Source: Nitrosomonas sp.
GTDB taxonomy: Bacteria > Pseudomonadota > Gammaproteobacteria > Burkholderiales > Nitrosomonadaceae
DNA: 64,000 nucleotides
NCBI GenBank assembly: GCA_024282035.1
Contig: JAMWZR010000011.1
Coordinates: 1-64,000 of the forward strand
Reading direction: 5' to 3'
In this document: in pieces, positions 44,544-52,901 of the stretch
Numbering within the stretch: position 1 is the stretch's first letter
How the letters are laid out: the number at the start of each line of letters is the position of its first letter
The notes under the pieces: model-generated
What the model was told of the DNA's origin: nothing
The model's input: only the letters and a program-made list of their open reading frames with translations
Database searches by the model: none
Position numbers and translations under genes: made by a program

Positions 44544-45212
44544 TCAGGCCAGCAATGCCGCTACGATGCCGGTGATGAAAATGCCGTCGAACGTTCCGGC
44601 ACCACCGATCGAGGCAAAGGGGGCGCCCAATTGCGAGATGTCTTTCAGGCGCAGCAGATCGGCGCCAATCAACACGCCCAGGGTGCCACTGATATACGCC
44701 AACGGTGCGCTATGCTCCGGGCTGATCAACATTCCAACCAATGCGGCACTGATCGGCGCGACCAGGATAGGCATAGCAATGCCAAGACCCTGAACCGGAC
44801 GGCTGAATACATAACTGATCACGCTGACGATAGCAATACCCAGCAGGACTGCGGCCAGATTCAATGAATGACTGGAGAACAGATAAATGGAAACGGATAC
44901 CGGTATAAGGCACCCGCCCATGTTAATCGCGATCACCGTGTTACCGGAAAAAGGGCGCAAGGGTACTTTCAATAACCCCCGATATGAGACGGGTTCGGTT
45001 CCAGGTTGCGATACATCGTGCTTGACGCGCATCAATGGGATATTGATCACACTGCCCAGCAGGGATAGAAACAGGATGGTGAGTCCGGTATCGGGTGGCA
45101 GCCCCAGCTTGACAAAGGCAAATGACAACAATTCCAACTGGATGAGCATCACCATGCTGCCCAGCAGCAGGATGAAAACGAGCAGATGACCAAAGGAGAA
45201 ATAGTGTTTCAT
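44544..45212 (-). CDS. DUF1614 family membrane protein
   Basis: The 222-residue protein has about seven hydrophobic helices and conserved stretches GSVINIPLMRV, AINMGGCLIPVSVSIYLF and SIGGAGTFDGIFITGIVAALLA typical of DUF1614, a family of unknown function. It sits upstream of hoxF on the same strand with a 65-bp gap, so it may be the first gene of the hydrogenase operon. A role in nickel or gas handling would be a guess. Confidence 0.8.
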   Translation of the reverse strand: MKHYFSFGHLLVFILLLGSMVMLIQLELLSFAFVKLGLPPDTGLTILFLSLLGSVINIPLMRVKHDVSQPGTEPVSYRGLLKVPLRPFSGNTVIAINMGGCLIPVSVSIYLFSSHSLNLAAVLLGIAIVSVISYVFSRPVQGLGIAMPILVAPISAALVGMLISPEHSAPLAYISGTLGVLIGADLLRLKDISQLGAPFASIGGAGTFDGIFITGIVAALLA

Positions 45213-45417
45213 TTACGATTGGAGAGGCAATTGCACTGACGAAAACTTTGTGAAACGCTACTTTAGCGCAAGTAAGAAGCTTTTTGTGTGGATTCTGTTT
45301 GTTGTGTTTTGGTATCGATTAATTCCGAAGTTTTTTAAACGAAATGGGCAGTTTGTTAACTGGATTAAGTGTGTGGGGATTACACCCGGTCGTGTTTTTT
45401 TCTGCTATGCTGATTGG

Positions 45418-45435
45418 GCAAAAAAATCTTTTTGC
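45418..45435 (+). promoter_or_regulatory. Hairpin in the leader of the Cys-rich protein gene
   Basis: GCAAAAA and TTTTTGC form a small AT-rich hairpin in the 5' leader, some 15 bases before the AAGGAGGAG ribosome binding site. The region 45213-45461 otherwise holds divergent promoters and no supported ORF. Confidence 0.3.
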
Positions 45436-45461
45436 ATGTAAATTAATAAAGGAGGAGATAA

Positions 45462-45740
45462 ATGTTCAAAAAAACATTGGGTGCATTGGCACTCGTCATA
45501 ACCATGTCATTCGCTGCAAGTAGTGCATTTGCAGGATGTAGCGCCGACACCGAGAAAGATGGAAAAACCGCGTGTGGCGCCAATCAGGTTTGTTATCTGG
45601 TAGAAGGAGCCTGTATTGACAAGAAAAGCCTGCCAGCAGGAAAAGCCTGCAAGAAATCAGGTGTTTGTCAAAATTCTTGCGTGAAAGATGACGGCAAGGA
45701 AACCAAAGAAGATGGTTCTGAAACCGGAAAATGCAGTTAA
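45462..45740 (+). CDS. Small exported cysteine-rich protein
   Basis: The 92-residue product has a clear signal peptide (MFKKTLGALALVITMSFAAS, cut near AFA-GC). The mature part of about 68 residues contains eight cysteines (CSAD, TAC, QVC, GAC, KAC, GVC, NSC, GKC) among Lys, Asp and Gly, probably four disulfides. AAGGAGGAG gives strong translation. No family is recognised; it resembles small cystine-rich secreted proteins in general form. A GC-rich hairpin follows. Confidence 0.75.
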   Translation: MFKKTLGALALVITMSFAASSAFAGCSADTEKDGKTACGANQVCYLVEGACIDKKSLPAGKACKKSGVCQNSCVKDDGKETKEDGSETGKCS

Positions 45741-46271
45741 TTTTCTGAACTGATTCGTTGTATTGGCCTGGCCGGTAACGCCGGCCGAGGCCTCTAAAAA
45801 AGATACTTCCCGCTGCTTGTTCAAAGCAATTCTCATCCTACCTTCTCGTATTGCATCCCGCATCATTTTCGGTCTTCACCGCGGACTGCCAGTTCAAAGC
45901 CAACTCAAAGATACGACTTCTGATATTTATGAACAAAAATTGAATGTCTTAATCTTTCAATCGGATATCGATTGTGGAAATGAGCAGGCTTAGTCAATGT
46001 GGTCGAATCGGGTGATTTCTCAAGAGTTGCAAATTTATTGCTTACAGCGCTACAAGCCATCCCAATTTAGCTATAATGGCGAGTCTTTGGCGTACCAAAA
46101 GTGGGCTGAAGTACAAGAATAATCAGGGATCTGAACAACAACACCATTGTTAGCTTGAATCCGGATTCATCACATCATTTTTAGCAAATTCCTGCGAGAA
46201 CACAGCACAGTTCAGTGATTTGTCAGTCGAGTTTGCCTGAATATCATCAATAACACGAAAGGGAGAGAAAC
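45741..46271. other. 531-bp intergenic region with a -10 box
   Basis: No convincing ORF is seen. The left end has the GC-rich hairpin at 45765-45792. A perfect TATAAT at 46072-46077 lies about 195 bp before the next gene, with no clear -35 box at the right distance. A 76-codon plus-strand frame (45763-45993) has no ribosome site or domain and is not called. Confidence 0.45.
45765..45792 (+). terminator. GC-rich hairpin after Cys-rich protein gene
   Basis: GGCC-T-GGCCGG pairs with CCGGCC-GA-GGCC around a 5-base loop, giving a very stable hairpin 24 bp past the stop. There is no T-run, so it may be an intrinsic terminator of the unusual type or an RNA 3'-end protector. Confidence 0.4.
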
Positions 46272-46664
46272 ATGAGTATGGAAAGTGAGATCAAAGCACG
46301 ATTTGGAGGGTTCTGGAACACCCTCGTCCTGCTGATCGTTATTGCAATTTGCTTGCGTTTTGCAAGCTTGGAATGGGCTGCCGAGAGCCTGTCGCAACGC
46401 GTGCATGGGGCAGTGCATTTGTTTCTGGGGTGCTTTGCAGCCGGTATACTTTTTGGCATATTGAGAATATTCCTGTCGTTCTCAAATCAGACTTATACCC
46501 GTGCGCCTGCATCGGCCAATTTTGCTTCAGGCCTTAAATATGGCATCGTTGGTGGTGGTTTGATGATTTTGTTCGTTGGTTTGTTACAACTCAACAATTT
46601 CCTGGGTGTATTTCAACCGATTCTGACCGGAATCCTGGCGAAACTGACAGGCATATTTGGTTAA
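46272..46664 (+). CDS. Membrane protein of unknown function
   Basis: The 130-residue protein has a polar start followed by about four hydrophobic segments (residues 15-30, 45-66, 88-105, 110-128). GGGAGAG precedes the ATG. A terminator follows 7 bp after the stop, so it is a single-gene unit. No known family is recognised. Confidence 0.7.
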   Translation: MSMESEIKARFGGFWNTLVLLIVIAICLRFASLEWAAESLSQRVHGAVHLFLGCFAAGILFGILRIFLSFSNQTYTRAPASANFASGLKYGIVGGGLMILFVGLLQLNNFLGVFQPILTGILAKLTGIFG

Positions 46665-46671
46665 CGACACA

Positions 46672-46695
46672 CAGGGTCAGTCAGAGCTGACCCTG
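46672..46695. terminator. Hairpin between convergent genes
   Basis: CAGGGTCAG and CTGACCCTG form a perfect 9-bp stem with a 6-base loop, between the stop of the membrane protein gene and the stop of the CNP1-like gene. A short TTTT appears a few bases beyond on the plus strand. Confidence 0.6.
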
Positions 46696-46714
46696 AACGA
46701 ATTTTGCCCGTTTG

Positions 46715-47230
46715 TCAACGAATGATGCTTCGGTGCATTCCCGCTTTTAATGATTCTATCGCTTCTTCGGTAGTTCGGACGATTTGCCGGTTCGGGCAAA
46801 AGATATGTTTGGCCAGTTCCCGCTGTGCATAAAACTGACGAACAAAATCGAGTTTCTGCCATTCCGAGTGTCGGGGTTGCACCCAGGTTTTATCATCACG
46901 CCCCAACGCATATAGTTTTCTTTCACTGGTATCGCAGCGAATACCTTCGAAACTAACATTTCTGGCGCCTGAGACAGATCTGATCAGTAAACTAAAACGG
47001 ATGACACCATCTTCCCCGATCTGGATTGATGTGGTGTCAACCAAATATTGATTGTTTGTGACCGAACCCGCATCAAATGCCAGAAGATTTTTGTCCTCCG
47101 GATAAAGAGGCAACTGAGTCAGTTGCTCCACCCATGGTTTGTCACTCTCGAATTCGTCTTTGAAGGGCGGCTTGTTGGCGCATCCCGACAACAGTGACAG
47201 TGCGATGAGTGAAGTCACCAACCGTTTCAT
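46715..47230 (-). CDS. CNP1-like lipoprotein
   Basis: The 171-residue product begins with a lipoprotein signal (MKRLVTSLIALSLLSGC; lipobox LSGC), so it should be anchored by a lipid. The body, with PWVEQLTQLPLYPEDKNLL and VSFEGIRCDTSERKLYALGRDD, matches the CNP1-like (cryptic neisserial protein) family, of unknown function. Its ATG overlaps the upstream stop as ATGA, so its translation is tied to the GlpC/DUF3501 protein. Confidence 0.75.
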   Translation of the reverse strand: MKRLVTSLIALSLLSGCANKPPFKDEFESDKPWVEQLTQLPLYPEDKNLLAFDAGSVTNNQYLVDTTSIQIGEDGVIRFSLLIRSVSGARNVSFEGIRCDTSERKLYALGRDDKTWVQPRHSEWQKLDFVRQFYAQRELAKHIFCPNRQIVRTTEEAIESLKAGMHRSIIR

Positions 47231-49230
47231 GGTAAAGCCAAATCTTGCAATAACGATGCGCGTACGTTCGGATCAATCGATGTGACAGTGGCCTGATAAG
47301 CTGGATGATCGACACCCATGGCGAGCGTAGCGCCCTGATTCAGGGATTGAATCATGGCCGGTGTGAGTTCAAAGCGCAGAAAATGCACGGATGAGGTTTT
47401 TTCGCTGGTTTCACGATCCAGATCTTCGTCGGCAATGGCGAAAACCGGTGCATGTCCATCAACACCGATCCATACCTTATCCTCAATATCGACCAGCGTG
47501 GCGAGCTTATTGGCACGAACGGCCGGATCGGGATACTCAATCAGCATGGTGGCTTTCCAGTTGTGCCCATCCGGAACGAGCGGTGTATAGGTCTCAAGCT
47601 CGTGGACGATTTCTTCTTCCTGGAAGATACGCTCTACGCGCAGCATTTCCTGGATCTGGTAGCGAACCGTCATGGCATCCTCAAATAACAGTGTGATGTT
47701 CTCACCCAGAGCTACCTTGCGTGTTTTCTTGTGAGTCAGTACTTGTGTTCTGAAGTCGTTGCGGATTTTGGAGTAGGCTTCCAGTGTCAGCAGACTGTCG
47801 CGTGTGATGGTATTCATGGTTTGCTTGTCGGGTACGGGTGAACTGGTGGATTCCGGTTCTACGATTTGAGAAGTTGCACTGTTATTGTCATCATCATGAG
47901 TGGATGTATAAGCCATGCGCAGAAGTGTCAGCGGGTGCAGTTTTTTTGCCTGAATATTACTCCTACCGATACCTTGTTCGATATGCCGGGCTGCGATGGC
48001 GCAATCGGAACTGATGTAATCAGGATTGCCAGCAGCCATTTGCTTGAATACCGGGCGGCCGATTTTCATCGAATCCTCAAAATGCTCAGACTTGACGCCC
48101 CAGGTGCCGTCATGTCCGGAGCAGCGCTCCACGGTGGTGATCGTGGTATCCGGGATAAGCTGCAATATATCCCGGGTTTTCTTGCCAAAATTCTGGACAC
48201 GCTGATGACATGGGATATGGTAAGCCACATGTCCCAGAGACTGTTTAAAGTCAGTTTTGAGCAACCGGTCCTGATTCCTTAGCGATAAATACTCAAAAGG
48301 ATCGAACATGGCGGCAGCAACGGTTTGCACATCCTTGTCATCTGGGAACAGCAGTGGCAATTCCTGTTTATACATCAATGTGCATGAAGGAACAGCGGAG
48401 AGTATGGCATAACCTTCCTGTGCCAGTTTGAGCAGCGGTGGAATGTTCTGATTCTTCAGCTGTTCCACTGCATCCAGATCGCCTAGTTCCAACTTGGGCA
48501 TACCACAGCAGGCTTCCTTTTCAACCAGACGAACAGGGATTTCATTGTGTGCCAATATGCTGAGTAAATCATGGCCGATACCGGGTTCGTTGTAGTTGAC
48601 ATAGCAGGTCGCATAGATTGCGACCTTCCCAGGGGTGCGCGTACCATTCCGGACCGTAAAAGTCTCATCGACTTTGGCCGCATTCCGAAATTTCTTGGGA
48701 GTGAATTCGGGTAGTTTTCGATCCGCGTGTATACCCAGCATGCTATCCATCAGTTTACGCGCCAGTGGCATCTGGTTGATGGTATTGACAGTTTGTGCCA
48801 CGCCCGGTACAGCCAACTTGCCCAGTAGGTCGGTGTTGGATAATAGCTCGTCGCGGAAACCGGCGCCGGATTGCTTGTATTTGGTTGCTTTTGCCCGCAG
48901 CATCAAGTGAGGGAAATCGATGTTCCATTCGTGAGGCGGTACATAGGGGCACTTGGTCATGAAACACATGTCGCACAGATAACAGCGATCGACCACTTCC
49001 CAGAATTGGTTCTTTTCGACACCATCCAATTCTCCTGTCTTGCCATCATCGATCAGGTCGAAGAGCCTGGGAAAAGCGGTGCACAAGTTCACACAGCGGC
49101 GGCAACCGTGGCAAATATCGAAAACCCGTTCCATTTCTTGGAACAGATTGTTTTCATCGTAGAATTCAGAATTTTTCCAATCAATCGCGTGGCGTTTGGG
49201 GGCTTCAAGGCTACCTTCACGAGTGGACAT
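47227..49230 (-). CDS. GlpC/HdrB-like iron-sulfur protein fused to DUF3501
   Basis: The 667-residue protein has two [4Fe-4S] motifs near the N-terminus (CHGCRRCVNLC and CYLCDMCFMTKCP). Two Cys-rich CCG-type domains follow (EACCGMPKLELGD region and IPCHQR with RCSGHDGTWG). After a Ser/Asp-rich linker around residues 445-475 comes a complete DUF3501 domain (TRDSLLTLEAYSKIRNDFRT onward). From what I know of this family, the two parts are usually separate neighbouring genes beside rubrerythrin. Here they form one frame. A redox role against peroxide or oxygen stress is suggested by context. Confidence 0.88.
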   Translation of the reverse strand: MSTREGSLEAPKRHAIDWKNSEFYDENNLFQEMERVFDICHGCRRCVNLCTAFPRLFDLIDDGKTGELDGVEKNQFWEVVDRCYLCDMCFMTKCPYVPPHEWNIDFPHLMLRAKATKYKQSGAGFRDELLSNTDLLGKLAVPGVAQTVNTINQMPLARKLMDSMLGIHADRKLPEFTPKKFRNAAKVDETFTVRNGTRTPGKVAIYATCYVNYNEPGIGHDLLSILAHNEIPVRLVEKEACCGMPKLELGDLDAVEQLKNQNIPPLLKLAQEGYAILSAVPSCTLMYKQELPLLFPDDKDVQTVAAAMFDPFEYLSLRNQDRLLKTDFKQSLGHVAYHIPCHQRVQNFGKKTRDILQLIPDTTITTVERCSGHDGTWGVKSEHFEDSMKIGRPVFKQMAAGNPDYISSDCAIAARHIEQGIGRSNIQAKKLHPLTLLRMAYTSTHDDDNNSATSQIVEPESTSSPVPDKQTMNTITRDSLLTLEAYSKIRNDFRTQVLTHKKTRKVALGENITLLFEDAMTVRYQIQEMLRVERIFQEEEIVHELETYTPLVPDGHNWKATMLIEYPDPAVRANKLATLVDIEDKVWIGVDGHAPVFAIADEDLDRETSEKTSSVHFLRFELTPAMIQSLNQGATLAMGVDHPAYQATVTSIDPNVRASLLQDLALP

Positions 49231-49266
49231 AGGCGGAATGTAAAACTATAAATTTATAAATACAAC

Positions 49267-49300
49267 GGGGTTTAACAACGATTTGAATCGGTTAAACCCC
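49267..49300 (-). promoter_or_regulatory. Strong intercistronic hairpin
   Basis: GGGGTTTAAC and GTTAAACCCC pair perfectly, and the inner CGATT/AATCG can extend the stem past a 2-base bulge. It lies in the 106-bp gap between rubrerythrin and the GlpC-like gene. Without a T-run it looks more like an attenuator or RNA processing/stability hairpin that could set different levels of the two products. Confidence 0.5.
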
Positions 49301-49336
49301 TTTGACACTTCAAAAGCGATGGAATGGCGTGGTGAT

Positions 49337-49756
49337 TTAATCCGCCAAGCTATCCAGTGCGCGCTGAAAGCGGTTGGCATGCGAACGCTCGGCTTTTGCC
49401 AGAGTTTCGAACCAGTCGGCTATCTCATCAAATCCCTCATCGCGTGCCGTTTTGGCCATACCCGGATACATGTCGGTGTATTCATGTGTTTCACCGGCAA
49501 TAGCCGTTTTCAGGTTATCGCGGGATGCACCAAATGGCATGCCAGTGGCTGGATCGCCACAGTTTTCCAGATATTCCAGGTGACCATGCGCGTGTCCGGT
49601 TTCACCTTCGGCAGTTGAGCGAAATACTGCTGCAACGTCATTTTGCCCCTCGACATCCGCTTTGGCTGCAAAATATAAATAGCGGCGATTGGCTTGAGAT
49701 TCGCCTGCAAAGGCAGCTTTTAGATTTCCTTCTGTCTTGGATCCTTTGAGTTCCAT
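49337..49756 (-). CDS. Rubrerythrin (diiron domain only)
   Basis: The 139-residue four-helix diiron protein probably reduces hydrogen peroxide. Diiron ligands appear in [51 protein letters not shown] and [16 protein letters not shown]. The usual C-terminal rubredoxin domain is absent, so electrons must come from another protein; the neighbouring GlpC-like protein is a candidate. AAGGAGA precedes the ATG. Confidence 0.93.
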   Translation of the reverse strand: MELKGSKTEGNLKAAFAGESQANRRYLYFAAKADVEGQNDVAAVFRSTAEGETGHAHGHLEYLENCGDPATGMPFGASRDNLKTAIAGETHEYTDMYPGMAKTARDEGFDEIADWFETLAKAERSHANRFQRALDSLAD

Positions 49757-50139
49757 TATTTTCTCCTTTTTAATCTAATGTATTTTTATTATTTCAATGA
49801 GGTGAAATATATTTATGCTATCCACAAGACTTGCATTGACTGAAAAGTAGCAGCATGAAATGATGAATCAGATTGTAGCGCAGACGCAACTTTTTCGATC
49901 GACTGGCAGATACATAAATATATAGTTTAGTGCGCGCAAAGAGACTAACCAAGGGTTTGTGGATTGTCAACTATTACCGGATTCTGATTGAATCAGAATC
50001 AATGAGAGATCGAATAAAATTGAAAAATGATTCAGGATACGATCTTCAGAACCAGGTGGGGATAATTCTTGCCACACTTTCCCTAAGTGCAATGTCTCAT
50101 TAGACAAACAATAATTCGATAATAAAATTCAGTAATATA
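49757..50139. other. AT-rich intergenic region upstream of rubrerythrin
   Basis: The 383-bp region has no supported gene. It must contain the rubrerythrin promoter; I could not identify a clear Fur, PerR or OxyR site by eye. Confidence 0.35.
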
Positions 50140-50418
50140 ATGCAACCAACTGTACTGACAAATCAGCATCGCAATACGGCAATCATAGTGGCCATCAGTG
50201 GTAAGAAGTACCTCGTAATCAAGTTGGGAAAAGGAAAATTGACCGTTCAATCCCTGACGCAGCAACAGATCAATAATCAAGGTTATATGATTAGTGAATA
50301 TCCTCCAGCGCTAGCAGCAACTTCTTATCTACAGCATGGGGCTGGCGTAAGTGATAAAGCCAGACAATACTTGGAAAAGATTGCTGAGGGTAAGTATTCG
50401 GGTAGCTTGGTTTTATGA
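50140..50418 (+). CDS. Hypothetical protein of 92 residues
   Basis: The frame encodes a soluble-looking protein with a beta-rich start (IIVAISGKKYLVIKLGKGKL) and a helical C-terminus (DKARQYLEKIAEGKYSG). Amino acid use looks protein-like, but no ribosome binding site is seen before the ATG and the gene stands alone. No family is recognised. 252 bp of non-coding sequence follow before the barrel gene ends. Confidence 0.45.
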   Translation: MQPTVLTNQHRNTAIIVAISGKKYLVIKLGKGKLTVQSLTQQQINNQGYMISEYPPALAATSYLQHGAGVSDKARQYLEKIAEGKYSGSLVL

Positions 50419-50669
50419 ACGAGATTACCTTGTGCTAGGCATGATTGTTATGCCAGATAATTATCTTCATCGTGCATAGAATAATCCAGATATCGAGTCG
50501 CAGTTGCTGAGTCTGGAGTATTGGAGATAGATATGCCGATTTTCTTCATAAAAACTGAATTGCGAAGCAAGAACAATGTATTTTGCCGTGAAAGGCATGT
50601 GATGTTTCATGTGTGCTTTTCAATTAGTGTGTATAGATTGTAAGTGTTTAGTTTGGATATGTTGAACTG

Positions 50670-52163
50670 TCAACGTTTACCATAAATATATTGCAGATTA
50701 GCGGTTACGCCATTTGCATTGAAGCTGCCTGGCCTGCTATTCGGATTGTCAGCGGTTGCATGAAGATCTGAGTGATAAATTGATGTACTGAGCAATAAAC
50801 CGGGTTGCGGAGTGTATACCAGTCTCAGAGTCGCATTTCGAAAAGTATTGTTTCTGCCAAGAGCTAAATTGCTCTGGTTTTGGATTGAGAAGCGGTCGAA
50901 TTGTCTATCCTCATAAGAGAAATCACCTTCCAGTCTGATTTTAGGGGTAATGTTCCATGAAGGGATAATACTACCACCAGTGTTCAAACTAAAACTCCCG
51001 GTCAGTTGTTGCATGACAGAAGTTAAACGCCAGCCGTTCAGTGTCAACCCTAATTTCTCAGTCGGTTGCCAATGGTAAATCAACCGACCATTGAATCCAT
51101 CAAAATCCCGTCCGGAAAAACCGGTTGAGTTACTGCGATTGACCCACCCCCCCATCAATTCTAATTGCGATTTTTCAGTAACATTCCAGACCGTCTTGGC
51201 CATCACTTCGGCTTGATTAAAACTGTTGATTCTCACAAGGTTGTCTTGTGCAACCGTAGGATTTGTAAACTCACCGACTGTGTCTCGAAAGAGAATGCCG
51301 ATTTTGTTTTGACGAGCTGTCAGGTAGTCTAATCCAAGCTCGAAGCGGTTTTCACTTCGACTAAGAAATTTGAATCTATTAGTATTGGTGGGTGTGGGTT
51401 GTGTGGTATCAGCGTTGACATTGAAGTCACTGTTAACACCGAGATCGTAGCGCGTATATTCGCCATTCAGACTCCAGCTAGGGTGAAAGTGCCAAGCTGC
51501 ATTGATAAATTCAGATCGCTCGGAACGTATCGCTTTCGTGCCAGGTTGAAAGATAAATGGCAGTAATGATTCCCTGTAATTTGCTCCAATATTGCCTTCG
51601 AGTCGGTTACCTAATAGCCAGTGCCAATTGCCATTAGCTGATAGAAGATTATTATTGATTTCGTGGAATCTTTCATATCGGTTGTAAGTCCAGTTAAATC
51701 CAGCCGAAAGCCTCTGTCGACTGATCTGTTTCTCAAATAATATTCCACCCGAGAAACGATTGAGTACATCTGCAGTTTTACCTTGCGAGACGAGTTCACG
51801 AATGCGTTCAGTCGAAAAACCATTTTGTTCCATCTGTTCCTTTGATTGATTCAGGAGAGTGTCCCTGAAACGCAACATATTATCGTCAGCCATTACCGTG
51901 TAATCAAAGTAAGGTTTGAGAATCTTGCTGAATTCGGCAGCCTGAACAGAGGAGCTGAAGGAAAATGTGAGTAAACTTCCCGTGAAAAGAAATAAAAAGG
52001 GGGTGATGTAAGTTAGCCTGGGACTGAATCTAAGATCACTAAAATAAATAATTTTTGTATCTATGAGTTTAATAAGTTGATGGCTCATTAACTTGGAATC
52101 TTCTGAGTTATAAATTGACTTGGGTGCTGTGAAATTCGGCACAAAATGACTTTTTTTTAACAT
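50670..52163 (-). CDS. EpsL-like outer-membrane beta-barrel protein
   Basis: The 497-residue protein has a hydrophobic export segment (TPFLFLFTGSLLTFSFSSSV, ending QAAEF) after an unusually long N-terminal region. A mature part follows, rich in alternating aromatic strands and ending NLQYIYGKR, as expected for an outer-membrane barrel. It resembles the EpsL family found with exopolysaccharide and exosortase loci, but none of those genes is nearby. The true start may be the ATG for MSHQLIKL about 25 codons in. Confidence 0.65.
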   Translation of the reverse strand: MLKKSHFVPNFTAPKSIYNSEDSKLMSHQLIKLIDTKIIYFSDLRFSPRLTYITPFLFLFTGSLLTFSFSSSVQAAEFSKILKPYFDYTVMADDNMLRFRDTLLNQSKEQMEQNGFSTERIRELVSQGKTADVLNRFSGGILFEKQISRQRLSAGFNWTYNRYERFHEINNNLLSANGNWHWLLGNRLEGNIGANYRESLLPFIFQPGTKAIRSERSEFINAAWHFHPSWSLNGEYTRYDLGVNSDFNVNADTTQPTPTNTNRFKFLSRSENRFELGLDYLTARQNKIGILFRDTVGEFTNPTVAQDNLVRINSFNQAEVMAKTVWNVTEKSQLELMGGWVNRSNSTGFSGRDFDGFNGRLIYHWQPTEKLGLTLNGWRLTSVMQQLTGSFSLNTGGSIIPSWNITPKIRLEGDFSYEDRQFDRFSIQNQSNLALGRNNTFRNATLRLVYTPQPGLLLSTSIYHSDLHATADNPNSRPGSFNANGVTANLQYIYGKR

Positions 52164-52901
52164 AGTCTCATAAAATAATTGAAAGTGGCACTTTTTGCTA
52201 AGAAAAAGGATTTCTCCGGATAGTAATCACATGATAGTGTTGCATTTTTTGTCAAAAATAAAGACCAAAGAATTACATGATCTGGGGAATTAATACAATT
52301 AGTGTTTTTGGAGTGATTGCTTCCTTGATGTTTAAGTAGCTAAAAAATACATATCGAAAATAGTTAATAATCGATTGATTGTAAATTGAATGAGGCCAAT
52401 CGATAAATATATCCGTTCTAATTGTGAATTTCTCCCGGGAATTCAATACAGCTTTACATTGCGAGTTAGTCAACAAAATTACACGAGCACCCAATGTCAG
52501 TATCTTTTGAATTTATGAAAAAGACTAGAAGAAAGGGCTTTTGTGTTCAGATGGTGTATCGGTTGATGAAAGCATGTCAGGACATCAGAACCCTTTTTTT
52601 CATTGAATTAGGATAAGTAAACTAATCTTTGCAAGTTCAATTCCCCGCTGATCTTGAAAAAATATATTTAAAATCAGAATATTGGATGGTGTGTTTGTGC
52701 TCTGTTACTTGTGATGAACGGTATCTTATTAAAAAATAATTTTCGCAAGGAAATTTGTGGAAATTACTTTTTGGATTGGCAAGAAATGAAAGAGTTTCGA
52801 ATTAAGCCCGTGAACGTTGTAAAGGTATTCGCTAATCCAGTCGGGAAAATAGAGTATACTGCTAGCCTTTTTAAATTTTAAAAATCATAATCAGATACAT
52901 T
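52164..52901. other. 738-bp AT-rich region upstream of metK
   Basis: No gene could be supported. A 73-codon minus-strand frame (52273-52494) lacks a ribosome site. Near 52545-52600 an imperfect hairpin (GTTCAGATG with CATCAGAAC) runs into seven T residues, so a plus-strand transcript may end there. A TATACT at 52855-52860 is a possible metK -10 box. No SAM riboswitch pattern was seen before metK. Confidence 0.4.

Noticed and set aside
45250..45441. 63-codon plus-strand ORF before the Cys-rich protein gene
   Set aside because: There is no ribosome site, and it covers the likely promoter and leader of the next gene.
50083..50280. 65-codon minus-strand ORF opposite the 92-residue hypothetical protein
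   Set aside because: The plus-strand frame looks more protein-like; this one has no start signal.
52273..52494. 73-codon minus-strand ORF in the metK upstream region
   Set aside because: It is AT-driven, without ribosome site or recognisable motif.
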